Assembly: GCA_964396375.1 (NCBI GenBank)
Contig: CAYNEY010000025.1
Coordinates: 19,432 to 83,431, forward strand
Source: FEN-1139 sp964396375
GTDB taxonomy: Bacteria > Myxococcota_A > Polyangia > Polyangiales > Polyangiaceae
Length of the DNA: 64,000 nt
Direction: 5' to 3'
This document shows, in pieces, positions 53,094 to 60,828 of the stretch; the first letter of the stretch is position 1, and each line of letters begins with the position of its first letter. Below the pieces are notes generated by a model. It saw only the letters and a list, made by a program, of their open reading frames with translations. It ran no database searches and was not told where the DNA came from. Made by a program: the position numbers and the translations under genes.

Positions 53094-53426
53094 TCACAGC
53101 TGGTGGGGGAGCGGAGCGGCAGCGCTGTGATGATGGGGCTCGGTGAGTTCGAGCGCATGATCGATCCGTTGCAGGAGATTGGTCAGGGACTCACGTGCTT
53201 GCCGCTGGGTCTCACGGTGACGCAGCCGTTCGTCCTCGAGGTCGGAGGCGAGGGCGAGGGCAGCGATGAGCAACCGCTGAGGGGGTGTGAAGCGGTTGGG
53301 CAACTGCAACGAAGCGAGACGGTCTTCGAGGAGGGAGACGAGACGATGGATCTCCTCGGGTTCGGCGGGTGTGATGATGCGGTAGCGCTGACCGGCAACC
53401 GTCAGGTCGATGGGGCTGGGCTGCAT
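53094..53426 (-). CDS. zapA: ZapA-like cell division protein
   Basis: Protein of 110 residues of the ZapA family, which binds FtsZ and promotes Z-ring bundling. The N-terminal strand-rich part (IDLTVAGQRYRI) and helix with HRLVSLLEDRLASL are typical, followed by a coiled coil (about 50-90: LEDERLRHRETQRQARESL). The start is ATG 53426, directly before the conserved strand; the longer frame adds unconserved residues. It is divergent from bioF across about 100 bases. No 6S RNA was recognised next to it. Confidence 0.8.
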   Translation of the reverse strand: MQPSPIDLTVAGQRYRIITPAEPEEIHRLVSLLEDRLASLQLPNRFTPPQRLLIAALALASDLEDERLRHRETQRQARESLTNLLQRIDHALELTEPHHHSAAAPLPHQL

Positions 53427-53529
53427 CGGCCGCGAGGTTATCACTCGGCCACGTGGATGGAAAGGTGGAATGCTGATTATTCGCGCAGGCTGAACAAAGA
53501 GATGGTTGGGCCACAGAGGGTGGTGAGAG

Positions 53530-54744
53530 ATGGTTGACGGCATTCTGGGATCGTACGCACAGAGAATAGAACGGCTGGTCGCCCAGAGTCGGTTTCGGGA
53601 GCCGGACGATGGTCGGCTGCGAGCAGAGACGGAGCAGAGGGCCGAAGAGGCTGGTGTGCCGTTTGTGGATGTGAGTTCGAACGACTACCTCGGCATGGCG
53701 CGAGGGCGGAACGGGCCGGAGGGCCGGCATGAGAGAGGAAAGGGGGCGGAGGCCGAGTGGGGGGAGGAAGAAGTTTCACGTGAAACATCTGGAGGATCCG
53801 GTGCCTCTCGACTGTTAGCGGGAACCCACCCAGCTCATCAGAATCTGGAAAGGGAGCTGGCAGATTGGCTGGGCTATGAATCCGCCCTTGTTTTCTCTTC
53901 GGGCTACGCCGCCAATGTTGGAGCCCTCTCTGCCCTGCTCGAACCCACCGACCACGTCTACTCCGACGCCTTGAACCACGCCTCCCTCATTGACGGGTGC
54001 CGACTTGCCCGGGCCTGCATCCATGTCTTCCCTCATGGCAATGTCGAGGCTCTCCAGCGCCAGATGGATGCACAGACCGGGGCAGGCCGTATCTGGATTG
54101 TCAGTGAGAGCCTGTTCAGCATGGACGGCGATCCAGCACCGCTTCCTGCCCTGGCAGACCTCGCCCGTCGCGCTCGTGCAGGGCTTTTCGTCGACGAGGC
54201 CCATGCGCTGGGGATCATCGGCCCCAAGGGAGCCGGATTGTGTCGGGAACTCGGCATTCATCCGACAGCAGTGGTTGGCACCTTCGGCAAGGCGCTGGGT
54301 ACTCAGGGTGCCTTCATTGCTTTGCCCCCCATCCTCCGAACCTGGCTCTGGAATCGCGCGCGTGCCTTCGTCTACTCCACTGCTCCCTCACCCATGCTGA
54401 TGGCCCTCACCCGTCACCGCCTCCACCAGGTTCAGAACGCTGAGAGGTTGCGAACCGAGCTGCGAGCAGTGGCTGATGCCGCCCGGGCTGCTTTTGTTGC
54501 GGCCGGCATCCCCACGGTGCCAGCAGCCAGGGGTCCCATCATCCCTCTGTTGGTTGGTTCTTCCGACCGGGCCTTGGCACTCGCTGAGCGGCTGCGTGGG
54601 GAGGGTATTCTTGCCTTTGCCATCCGTCCTCCGACAGTTCCTCCTGGTTCCGCACGTCTCCGGATCACGGTGCATGCTGGTCTCGGTTCGGAGGAACTCC
54701 AGCATCTGTTGAGTACTGTCCCGCGAATCTGGTGGGAACAATGA
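53530..54744 (+). CDS. bioF: 8-amino-7-oxononanoate synthase (BioF)
   Basis: PLP-dependent alpha-oxoamine synthase of 404 residues that condenses pimeloyl thioester with alanine in biotin synthesis. Motifs: SSNDYLGMA, GSGASRLLAGTHPAHQNLE, SLFSMDGDPAPLPAL, DEAHALGIIG and the PLP Lys in GTFGKALGTQG (about residue 254). Between DYLGMA and GSGASR, residues about 58-88 form a charged insert (RERGKGAEAEWGEEEVSRET) that contains a parS site. Closely related 2-amino-3-ketobutyrate ligases cannot be excluded, but the length and motifs favour BioF. Confidence 0.88.
   Translation: MVDGILGSYAQRIERLVAQSRFREPDDGRLRAETEQRAEEAGVPFVDVSSNDYLGMARGRNGPEGRHERGKGAEAEWGEEEVSRETSGGSGASRLLAGTHPAHQNLERELADWLGYESALVFSSGYAANVGALSALLEPTDHVYSDALNHASLIDGCRLARACIHVFPHGNVEALQRQMDAQTGAGRIWIVSESLFSMDGDPAPLPALADLARRARAGLFVDEAHALGIIGPKGAGLCRELGIHPTAVVGTFGKALGTQGAFIALPPILRTWLWNRARAFVYSTAPSPMLMALTRHRLHQVQNAERLRTELRAVADAARAAFVAAGIPTVPAARGPIIPLLVGSSDRALALAERLRGEGILAFAIRPPTVPPGSARLRITVHAGLGSEELQHLLSTVPRIWWEQ
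53772..53787. promoter_or_regulatory. ParB-binding parS site inside bioF
   Basis: AGTTTCACGTGAAACA matches the consensus TGTTTCACGTGAAACA at 15 of 16 positions, with a perfect 14-bp palindrome (53773-53786). It lies in an extra charged insert of BioF. parS sites load ParB for chromosome segregation and cluster near origins; the putative oriC is about 49 kb away. No parA or parB gene is in the window. No second full-length site was found. Confidence 0.85.
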
Positions 54745-55151
54745 GCCTTCCACAGCTTCTTGATTCGGTTGCCCACCACCTCGAGGGGTTGATGGTGAGC
54801 TGGGGAGATCGTTCACCCCCGCGGTCCTTTCCCTAGCGCGGAACGCCTCAGCACACTCGCCTTGCCGAGATCCGGTCCGACGGGTTGATCCCGAACCAAA
54901 CCCTTCTCCGCCCTTCTCCGCAGAACTCCCAACCGCAGGCTTGGCTCAAGTGCACGACTTCAGACGTCGGCCATCGCGGCTATTCCCGTTCCACCATCAC
55001 GCTGGTGGTGCCTGCTGATCCTATGTCCGCCATGGTGAAGGAGGCGAACAGGTCTAATGGTCGGCCGTGAGCGCCGCTGGTGGGGTATATTTAGTGCGGA
55101 CCCCAACCATTCCCTCAGCATCCCGATTGGCCAACAGCTCATTCGGCGCCG
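54745..55151. other. Spacer between bioF and the CcmA-like gene
   Basis: About 407 bases, between two genes that converge. No good gene was found: a 40-codon frame at 55057-55179 has a distant GGAGG and runs into the opposite gene. A 10-base direct repeat (CCCTTCTCCG, 54901-54920) is the only repeat noticed. Confidence 0.5.
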
Positions 55152-55814
55152 CTATATCGCTGCCGAAGAAGCCGGCTGAAAGGCCACCAGCCGCCCCCCC
55201 ACCAACACTGACCCATTGGCCGACATTCGCCCCACCACCGCGGGATCGTGGACCGTAAGCACCACGATCGCCCCACGCTGCCCCTCCTCCGCCAAGAGCC
55301 CCTCCACTCGCCGCGCCTGCCCTGCGTCCAGGCCTGTGAGTGGCTCGTCCAACAAGTAGAGCGCTGGCTTATGAACGAGGGCGGCAGCCAGAGCCACCCG
55401 TTGCCGCTGGCCCCTGGACAACGAGGCAATGGGAGCCTCCGCGAGTGCGCCAAGTTCCAGCCGTTCCAGCGCCTCCTTCCAATCTCTCTGCCCCACACCC
55501 CTCAGCCGTGCCACAAGCGCCACATGCTCGGACACCGTAAGCTCCCGGTAGAGACCAAGCTCGTGGCCTACCCAGCCAAGGGAGCTGGTTGGAATATGCG
55601 ACCGCCCCGTTTGATCCAAAAGAACACAGCGGCCTCGCGCGGCCGCCACTTGTCCAGCGATGACCCGGAGTAGTGTCGTTTTGCCGGAGCCGTTGTCGCC
55701 GAGGATGCACTGGACAGTGCCCGCAGTAAAGTTGAGCGAAAGATCTCGCAGCACCCATCGAGAGCCAAAACGTTGGCTCACTCCCTCCACTAAGAGGCGC
55801 GCAAAGCCCGACAC
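55152..55814 (-). CDS. ccmA: CcmA-like heme-exporter ABC ATPase
   Basis: ATP-binding cassette of 220 residues: Walker A GDNGSGKT (about residues 39-46), GLYRELTVSEHVAL typical of CcmA, signature LSRGQRQRVALAAALVHKP (about 138), Walker B LYLLDEPLTGLD and a switch His in LTVHDPAVVG. It could supply heme export for CcmF (at 762). ccmB and ccmC are not adjacent, so the assignment to CcmA rests on the sequence alone and another short-ABC exporter is possible. Confidence 0.65.
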   Translation of the reverse strand: MSGFARLLVEGVSQRFGSRWVLRDLSLNFTAGTVQCILGDNGSGKTTLLRVIAGQVAAARGRCVLLDQTGRSHIPTSSLGWVGHELGLYRELTVSEHVALVARLRGVGQRDWKEALERLELGALAEAPIASLSRGQRQRVALAAALVHKPALYLLDEPLTGLDAGQARRVEGLLAEEGQRGAIVVLTVHDPAVVGRMSANGSVLVGGRLVAFQPASSAAI

Positions 55815-55874
55815 CGCACACCGCTAGCACGAACTTGAGCCGCGCGTGAAGCACCAATCCAAGTCCCGCCGTGC

Positions 55875-55880
55875 TAGGAT
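55875..55880 (+). promoter_or_regulatory. Candidate -10 box of moxR (TAGGAT)
   Basis: GCTAGGAT ends 9 bases before the moxR ATG, as for ccmF. No clear -35 is seen at 17 bases. It may give a leaderless transcript, or supply AGGA as a ribosome binding site. Confidence 0.35.
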
Positions 55881-55889
55881 GGCGGACCC

Positions 55890-56855
55890 ATGGTGAGTTC
55901 CGCGAGAATTCAGGCTGACGACGGCCTCGAGCGCCTCGCGGACCTGAGAAAAGCCCTGGAAGGCGCACTCGAAGGTAAGGCCGAGGTGGTCGAGCTGGTG
56001 CTGATCGCGCTGCTTGCCCGTGGACACGTGCTGATCGAGGACGTTCCTGGCGTCGGCAAGACCACCCTTGCTCGTGCGATGGCTCGAGCGGTGGGTGGTG
56101 AAACCCATCGGCTGCAATTTACCAGTGACCTTCTGCCGAGTGATGTGCTCGGGGTTTCGGTATTTGACCAGCGCTCCAGCAGTTTCGTGTTCCGGCCGGG
56201 ACCCATCTTCACCCACATTCTGGTTGCTGACGAAATCAACCGCGCGACCCCCCGCACCCAATCCGCCCTGCTCGAGGGGATGAGTGATCGGCAGGTTTCC
56301 GTCGATGGTCAGACCTTGCCCCTGCCTGACCCATTTTTCGTGGTCGCCACCCAGAATCCCCATGACTTCGTGGGAACTTTCCCCCTGCCCGAGTCGCAGC
56401 TCGATCGTTTCATGCTCCGAACTCGGATCGGTTACCCACCGCCGCTGGTGGAGACTCGCCTGATGCTCAGTCCGGAAACCGACCACGTCGAGGGGGTGCC
56501 CGTCGTGCTGGACCCAAAGCAGCTGGTCACCCTCCAGCGTGAAGTCGACCGGGTTTCCATCGAGCCTGTGCTGGGCGCCTACCTTCAGGCACTTGTGGGA
56601 GCCACCCGCACCAGCCACGCTCTCCTTCTTGGCGCCTCCACCAGAGCCGGCATGAATCTGGCTCACGCCGCCCGTGCTCGCGCTCTGATCCACGGCCGTC
56701 TCTATTGCATCGCTGATGACATCCATGATTTGGTGGTTCCCCTGGTTGCCCACCGTGTTCGCCTTGCCTCCCAAACCGATGGATACACGGCTGATCGCGA
56801 GGAATCCGAGGCAGTGATCCGCGACATCGTGAACCGGGTGCCGGTGCCACTCTGA
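55890..56855 (+). CDS. MoxR-family AAA+ ATPase
   Basis: AAA+ chaperone-like ATPase of 321 residues, of the MoxR type usually paired with DUF58 and VWA proteins. Walker A is VPGVGKTTLARAMARAVG (about residues 53-70), Walker B VADEINRATPRTQSALLEGM (about 112-131), sensor region FFVVATQNP (about 150) and PLPESQLDRFMLR (arginine finger). It forms an operon with the DUF58 and transglutaminase genes that follow; such modules are thought to assemble or mature proteins or metal centres in the envelope. Confidence 0.92.
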   Translation: MVSSARIQADDGLERLADLRKALEGALEGKAEVVELVLIALLARGHVLIEDVPGVGKTTLARAMARAVGGETHRLQFTSDLLPSDVLGVSVFDQRSSSFVFRPGPIFTHILVADEINRATPRTQSALLEGMSDRQVSVDGQTLPLPDPFFVVATQNPHDFVGTFPLPESQLDRFMLRTRIGYPPPLVETRLMLSPETDHVEGVPVVLDPKQLVTLQREVDRVSIEPVLGAYLQALVGATRTSHALLLGASTRAGMNLAHAARARALIHGRLYCIADDIHDLVVPLVAHRVRLASQTDGYTADREESEAVIRDIVNRVPVPL

Positions 56856-56877
56856 GGGAAGGAGGAGAGGGCTTGCG

Positions 56878-57984
56878 ATGATGCCCGCAGCTCCCCACGG
56901 AAGCCCCCCGTCCGTTCGCCTCTCACCCAGCGTCGGTCAGCGCCTATTTTTGCGCTTGCGCTGGCCCCGGCGGCTGCGGATCACCCGCGAAGGCAAGTAC
57001 TTCGTGGGCATTACTTTTGGTGTAGGCGTGGTGGCGATCAACACAGGAAACAACCTTCTTTACTTGCTGCTCGGCACACTACTCGCTCTGATCGTCCTTT
57101 CTGGAATCCTGTCCGAACTCAGTTTGCGCCACCTCTCGATCCGCCGGCGTCTACCCCGACGCGGTCAAGTGGGTCGGGCCCATGTGGTGGAGATTGAGGT
57201 CAAGAACCAGAAGCTTCGTATTCCCTCATACGCGATCGAGGTAGAAGACCTGCGACACCGTCACTCGGCGGATAAACGTTGCTTCTTCCTGAAAATTTCG
57301 CCGAGTTCCGTGCAGGTGGCTGCCTATCGCAGGAATCCTGCCCGTAGGGGCCTCGAAATCCATTCCGGATTTCGAGTGGCGACGAGATTTCCATTCGGTT
57401 TTTTCGAAAAGTCACTGGAAATCTACTCTAAGGACGAGCTGTTGGTGTACCCCGCCATCGACCGCTACAGGCTGCCCCCCGATCCCAAGCAGGGTGGCCT
57501 GGGTGGACCCGTGGCACTCGGTCGAGGTCAAGGTGACGAGATCATGGGGATTCGGCCGATGCGTGATGGAGATGATCCGCGGGACATCTACTGGCGCCGC
57601 AGCACCACGGCCGATCGGATGGTAGTTCGCGAGCGGGCCAAGGAGGTCCAAAGGACCATTGAGCTGTTCATCGACACGCTGTGTTCGGTCGATCCTCCTC
57701 CTTTCGAATTCCTCGAAGGCTTCGAAACGAGGATTCGTGAGATCGCGTCGGTTACCGTCGCCGAGCTGCGCCGTGGCAACAGCGTGGTTCTGAAGAGCTC
57801 GGAGGGGCACCGTGTCGAAGCCAGTCCTCAGCGCGGACCCGACGCCGTTCTCACCTTCCTCGCTCTGCTCACCCCCACCACTTGGCGTGGGCAGATCCCG
57901 GTTGTTTCGACCAGCCTTGCTCCCAGTGCCAAAGAGCCGCCCGCCTGGGCAACCGCACGCACCGAAGGCGGCGATCGACCATGA
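56878..57984 (+). CDS. DUF58 membrane-associated protein
   Basis: Protein of 368 residues. Two transmembrane helices (about 43-82) precede a beta-rich region and the DUF58 core (about 225-250: GIRPMRDGDDPRDIYWRRST). DUF58 proteins partner MoxR ATPases, often with a VWA-like fold in the C-terminal half. The ATG at 56878 is the first of an ATGATG pair. It overlaps the next gene by 4 bases (ATGA), consistent with an obligate module. Confidence 0.9.
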   Translation: MMPAAPHGSPPSVRLSPSVGQRLFLRLRWPRRLRITREGKYFVGITFGVGVVAINTGNNLLYLLLGTLLALIVLSGILSELSLRHLSIRRRLPRRGQVGRAHVVEIEVKNQKLRIPSYAIEVEDLRHRHSADKRCFFLKISPSSVQVAAYRRNPARRGLEIHSGFRVATRFPFGFFEKSLEIYSKDELLVYPAIDRYRLPPDPKQGGLGGPVALGRGQGDEIMGIRPMRDGDDPRDIYWRRSTTADRMVVRERAKEVQRTIELFIDTLCSVDPPPFEFLEGFETRIREIASVTVAELRRGNSVVLKSSEGHRVEASPQRGPDAVLTFLALLTPTTWRGQIPVVSTSLAPSAKEPPAWATARTEGGDRP

Positions 57985-60146
57985 GATTCGGTTTAGTCCA
58001 CCGCGTCTTCGTCGACGCCATGGTCACCTTGGGCCTGGTGGCCATCCTTACCACCAACGAGCTCGGGCGAGTCCTCCAGATGGTGGTGATCGCGCTCTTG
58101 GCGCTGGCGCTGCTGGTCCCTCCCCGATTTGGCGAATCTCCCCTCGGGCGCCGGTTAGGCACCATCTTGCCTCTGGTCCTCCTTGCCTTGGAGGTTGCTC
58201 GGTTGTTGGTGGGAGTCGAAAGCCTGACGGTGGCGATCGAGTTTGCGGTTGGCATCCAGTTGGTTCGTGTTGCGACGCGCCGTGGCGCCATCCACGACCC
58301 TCAAATCATAGCGCTGAGCCTTCTGCATCTGATTGTTGCCACGGTGCTCGGAGGAGGGCTCTCCTACGCGGTTTGTTTGGCTGCCTTCATCCTGCTTGCG
58401 CCGCCCACACTCGTTTTGAGCCACCTCCGTCGCGAGGTGGAGGGGAACTATCGCCAGGGAGCGCGCGACCGAACGGGGCTACCGGTCGATGTTCCTCGCA
58501 TCCTGCGCAGTCGGCGGGTGATGGGACGCGGCTACCTCCTGTTCGTGGGCTCACTCTCCTTGCCCGTGTTTCTGTTCACCGGTGCGCTGTTCGTGGCCTT
58601 TCCCCGGGTTGGACTCTCACTTCTGATGCTTTCGCGGTCGCAGGCAACCCGAACCATAGGCTTCTCGGACCGGGTGGATCTTGGCGGTATGGGTCCGCTC
58701 GAGAGTGATGCCACCCTCACCATGCGGTTGTTTCTGAACGACCTTCCCGCTGAACCACCGCCGCGTATCTCCCTGTATTTTCGGGGTACCGCCTTCGACC
58801 AGTATGATGGACGCAGCTGGTCGCGCACGGATACTCGACGCTGGCCTCTCGAACGGAGTGGGAGTGTGGTTTCCATCAGCCGTCTCCCTGATCCGGTGCG
58901 GGATCCGGGAGTGATTGTGGAACTTGCCCCACTGGACCAGCGCGTGCTCTTCGTGCCGTTGGATGTGGTGGCCGTCGAGTTGCTGGGTCAGCGCACGCCC
59001 CTGCTCGACAGTGGTGTCAACGTGGTGCTCGGACCGGAGGGTGAGCTCCGCTACACTCAACCCAACGACGCCTTGGGCCTGCGGTACCGGGTGTTTCGGG
59101 CCCCCCACCCCGAGCCGTCGTTCCAGCAGGTGGAGGGCGAACTGGCCCGCTACCTCACCTTGCCACCGACCAACACCACCCGCCTCCGTCAGCTGGCACT
59201 CGACTGGGCCGGTGGCGAGCGCGACCCGGAGCGGATCGCTGCTGCTCTCGAAGCACGGCTGAGGCGTGATTTCGCGTACGCCCTCGACACCCAGTCGGGT
59301 GCCGCTCCCGATCCGCTGGTGGACTTCCTCTTCGTATCGCGCCGCGGTCACTGCGAGTATTTCTCGACCGCATTGGCCGTGTTGCTCCGTACTCTCGGTG
59401 TGCCCACCCGCAACGTGACGGGGTTCGGCAGTGCCACCTTCAACCGATTTGGCCGCTTCTATGCGGTACGCCAATCCGACGCGCATTCCTGGGTGGAGAT
59501 CTGGGTGAAGGGGAGGGGGTGGCGACAGTTCGATCCCACACCGGCGGTTGATCCGCGGACCCTCAAGGATGATGCCGGCTGGCTGGGCACATTGCGGGAA
59601 CTGATCGAGGCGTCTTCACAGAAGTGGAACCGCCACGTGGAAGGCTATGACCTCGATCAGCAGCTTCGACTGTTGCGTGGTGCGAACCAGTCGACCCAAA
59701 AACTGCGACACGCGTTGAATCAAATCTGGCATCCCGCCCTCCTGTTGATCCCCCTGGTTCTCGGTCCAAGCTTCGTTTTGGCTCGCTGGTTGTGGCGGCG
59801 CCGCGCTCGGCTCCGAGTCCCCAAGGGCACCAGAGTTCGCGCGGCCGATCTGGCCATCATCGAACTGTACAAGAAGCTGGAAGCGGCGCTTGCGGCTGCC
59901 GGTTTTGCTCGTCATTTGGGAACGCCGCCGCGCAGCCACGCTCTGGCGCTTGCCCAGCTGGAGCACCCTGAGCAAGCGGAGGTTCTTGCGCTCACCGAGC
60001 GCTATCTCGAGATCCGATTCGGTGGCGATGATCTGTCTGCCGACGAGCATGAGCTTCTGCGCAGCCGAGTCGCCGCGCTCCGCCAACGCCTGCTCGCGAG
60101 CGCTCGCAGAAGCAGGGAAAAGAGCGGGTCCATTTCCCAATCTTGA
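57981..60146 (+). CDS. tgpA: TgpA-like membrane transglutaminase-fold protein
   Basis: Protein of 721 residues: about seven N-terminal transmembrane helices (DUF3488-type, to about 215), a periplasmic transglutaminase-like core (about 390-530) with the catalytic Cys in GHCEYF, His in AHSWVEIW and Asp in FDPTP, and a final transmembrane helix (about 585-605) with a cytosolic tail carrying a DUF4129-like HLGTPPRSHALALAQ. ATG 57981 overlaps the DUF58 stop. With moxR and DUF58 this is the common TgpA operon; peptidase or transglutaminase action on envelope substrates is inferred. Confidence 0.88.
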   Translation: MRFGLVHRVFVDAMVTLGLVAILTTNELGRVLQMVVIALLALALLVPPRFGESPLGRRLGTILPLVLLALEVARLLVGVESLTVAIEFAVGIQLVRVATRRGAIHDPQIIALSLLHLIVATVLGGGLSYAVCLAAFILLAPPTLVLSHLRREVEGNYRQGARDRTGLPVDVPRILRSRRVMGRGYLLFVGSLSLPVFLFTGALFVAFPRVGLSLLMLSRSQATRTIGFSDRVDLGGMGPLESDATLTMRLFLNDLPAEPPPRISLYFRGTAFDQYDGRSWSRTDTRRWPLERSGSVVSISRLPDPVRDPGVIVELAPLDQRVLFVPLDVVAVELLGQRTPLLDSGVNVVLGPEGELRYTQPNDALGLRYRVFRAPHPEPSFQQVEGELARYLTLPPTNTTRLRQLALDWAGGERDPERIAAALEARLRRDFAYALDTQSGAAPDPLVDFLFVSRRGHCEYFSTALAVLLRTLGVPTRNVTGFGSATFNRFGRFYAVRQSDAHSWVEIWVKGRGWRQFDPTPAVDPRTLKDDAGWLGTLRELIEASSQKWNRHVEGYDLDQQLRLLRGANQSTQKLRHALNQIWHPALLLIPLVLGPSFVLARWLWRRRARLRVPKGTRVRAADLAIIELYKKLEAALAAAGFARHLGTPPRSHALALAQLEHPEQAEVLALTERYLEIRFGGDDLSADEHELLRSRVAALRQRLLASARRSREKSGSISQS

Positions 60147-60204
60147 AGCCTGGCTTCGACAGCCAGGGCACACGGAAACGTGCGCGAATCACGGAATCGA
60201 TGGA

Positions 60205-60828
60205 TCACGCGGCCGTTCTTCGGCTGGCGGGGGGAACGAGCAGAGTGAGTTCAACGGCCCCACCATCGCCTCTGCAGCCTTCCACACCCCGGTCGACATG
60301 AGTGGCGTAGGCGGGCACCACAGCCAGCATACCGTCGTAAGGAAGGTTCGGCTGCCCAGGCTCGATCCACACCACAATTCTAGGCACCGGAACGCTGTAC
60401 CCGGTCAACTCCTGAAGATCGATGGTCAAACCCTCCTTCAGCCGCTGCCAACTCACCGCCCGCTGATACGACAGTTGTGGTCTTGATCCGGGGCTTCCCT
60501 GCCGTGCTCGAGGCGAGCAGCTGTAGCCATGGACAATGAGCCGAAACGGTTCCCGAGGTGCTTGTCTCTGTTCCGGCGGCAGTCGGACCGTGAGACGGAT
60601 GGTGCGACCCTGGCTCAGACCGCGCGTCGTTTCAGCAACCAACGACAGCCACGATGCACCAGCGCCGGTGATGGGAGGCCGAACGGGGTGAGGCAATGTG
60701 GTGGGGCACATGGAAGATACTCGGTCAGCTTCGGGACGAGTTGCGTGAACGGAGTTCCCAAAGCAATAACTGTGCCACCTATCCAAGGGGGTCGAACAGA
60801 CGCTTCTTGACCTTTCTCTGGACCTCAC
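60205..60828 (-). CDS. Beta-rich hypothetical protein downstream of the HExxH lipoprotein
   Basis: The frame opens at a GTG at 60828 that overlaps the previous stop (GTGA), 207 residues. The first 40 residues are Arg/Ser-rich and unconvincing, whereas from ATG 60711 the protein looks real and beta-rich (IRLTVRLPPEQ, FRLIVHGYSCSP, GLTIDLQELTGYSVPVPRIVVWI). In the preceding stretch another frame reads naturally (GGTVIALGTPFTQLVPKLTEYLP), so a frameshift near 60710 or a start inside is possible. It converges with tgpA. Family not recognised. Confidence 0.55.
   Translation of the reverse strand: MRSRERSRSVCSTPLDRWHSYCFGNSVHATRPEADRVSSMCPTTLPHPVRPPITGAGASWLSLVAETTRGLSQGRTIRLTVRLPPEQRQAPREPFRLIVHGYSCSPRARQGSPGSRPQLSYQRAVSWQRLKEGLTIDLQELTGYSVPVPRIVVWIEPGQPNLPYDGMLAVVPAYATHVDRGVEGCRGDGGAVELTLLVPPASRRTAA

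Noticed and set aside
54901..54920. Direct repeat CCCTTCTCCG x2
   Set aside because: Only two 10-base copies in a spacer; no wider element or flanking structure.
55057..55179. A 40-codon small frame after bioF
   Set aside because: It overlaps the end of the ccmA-like gene on the other strand and has a GGAGG 12 bases away; no other support.
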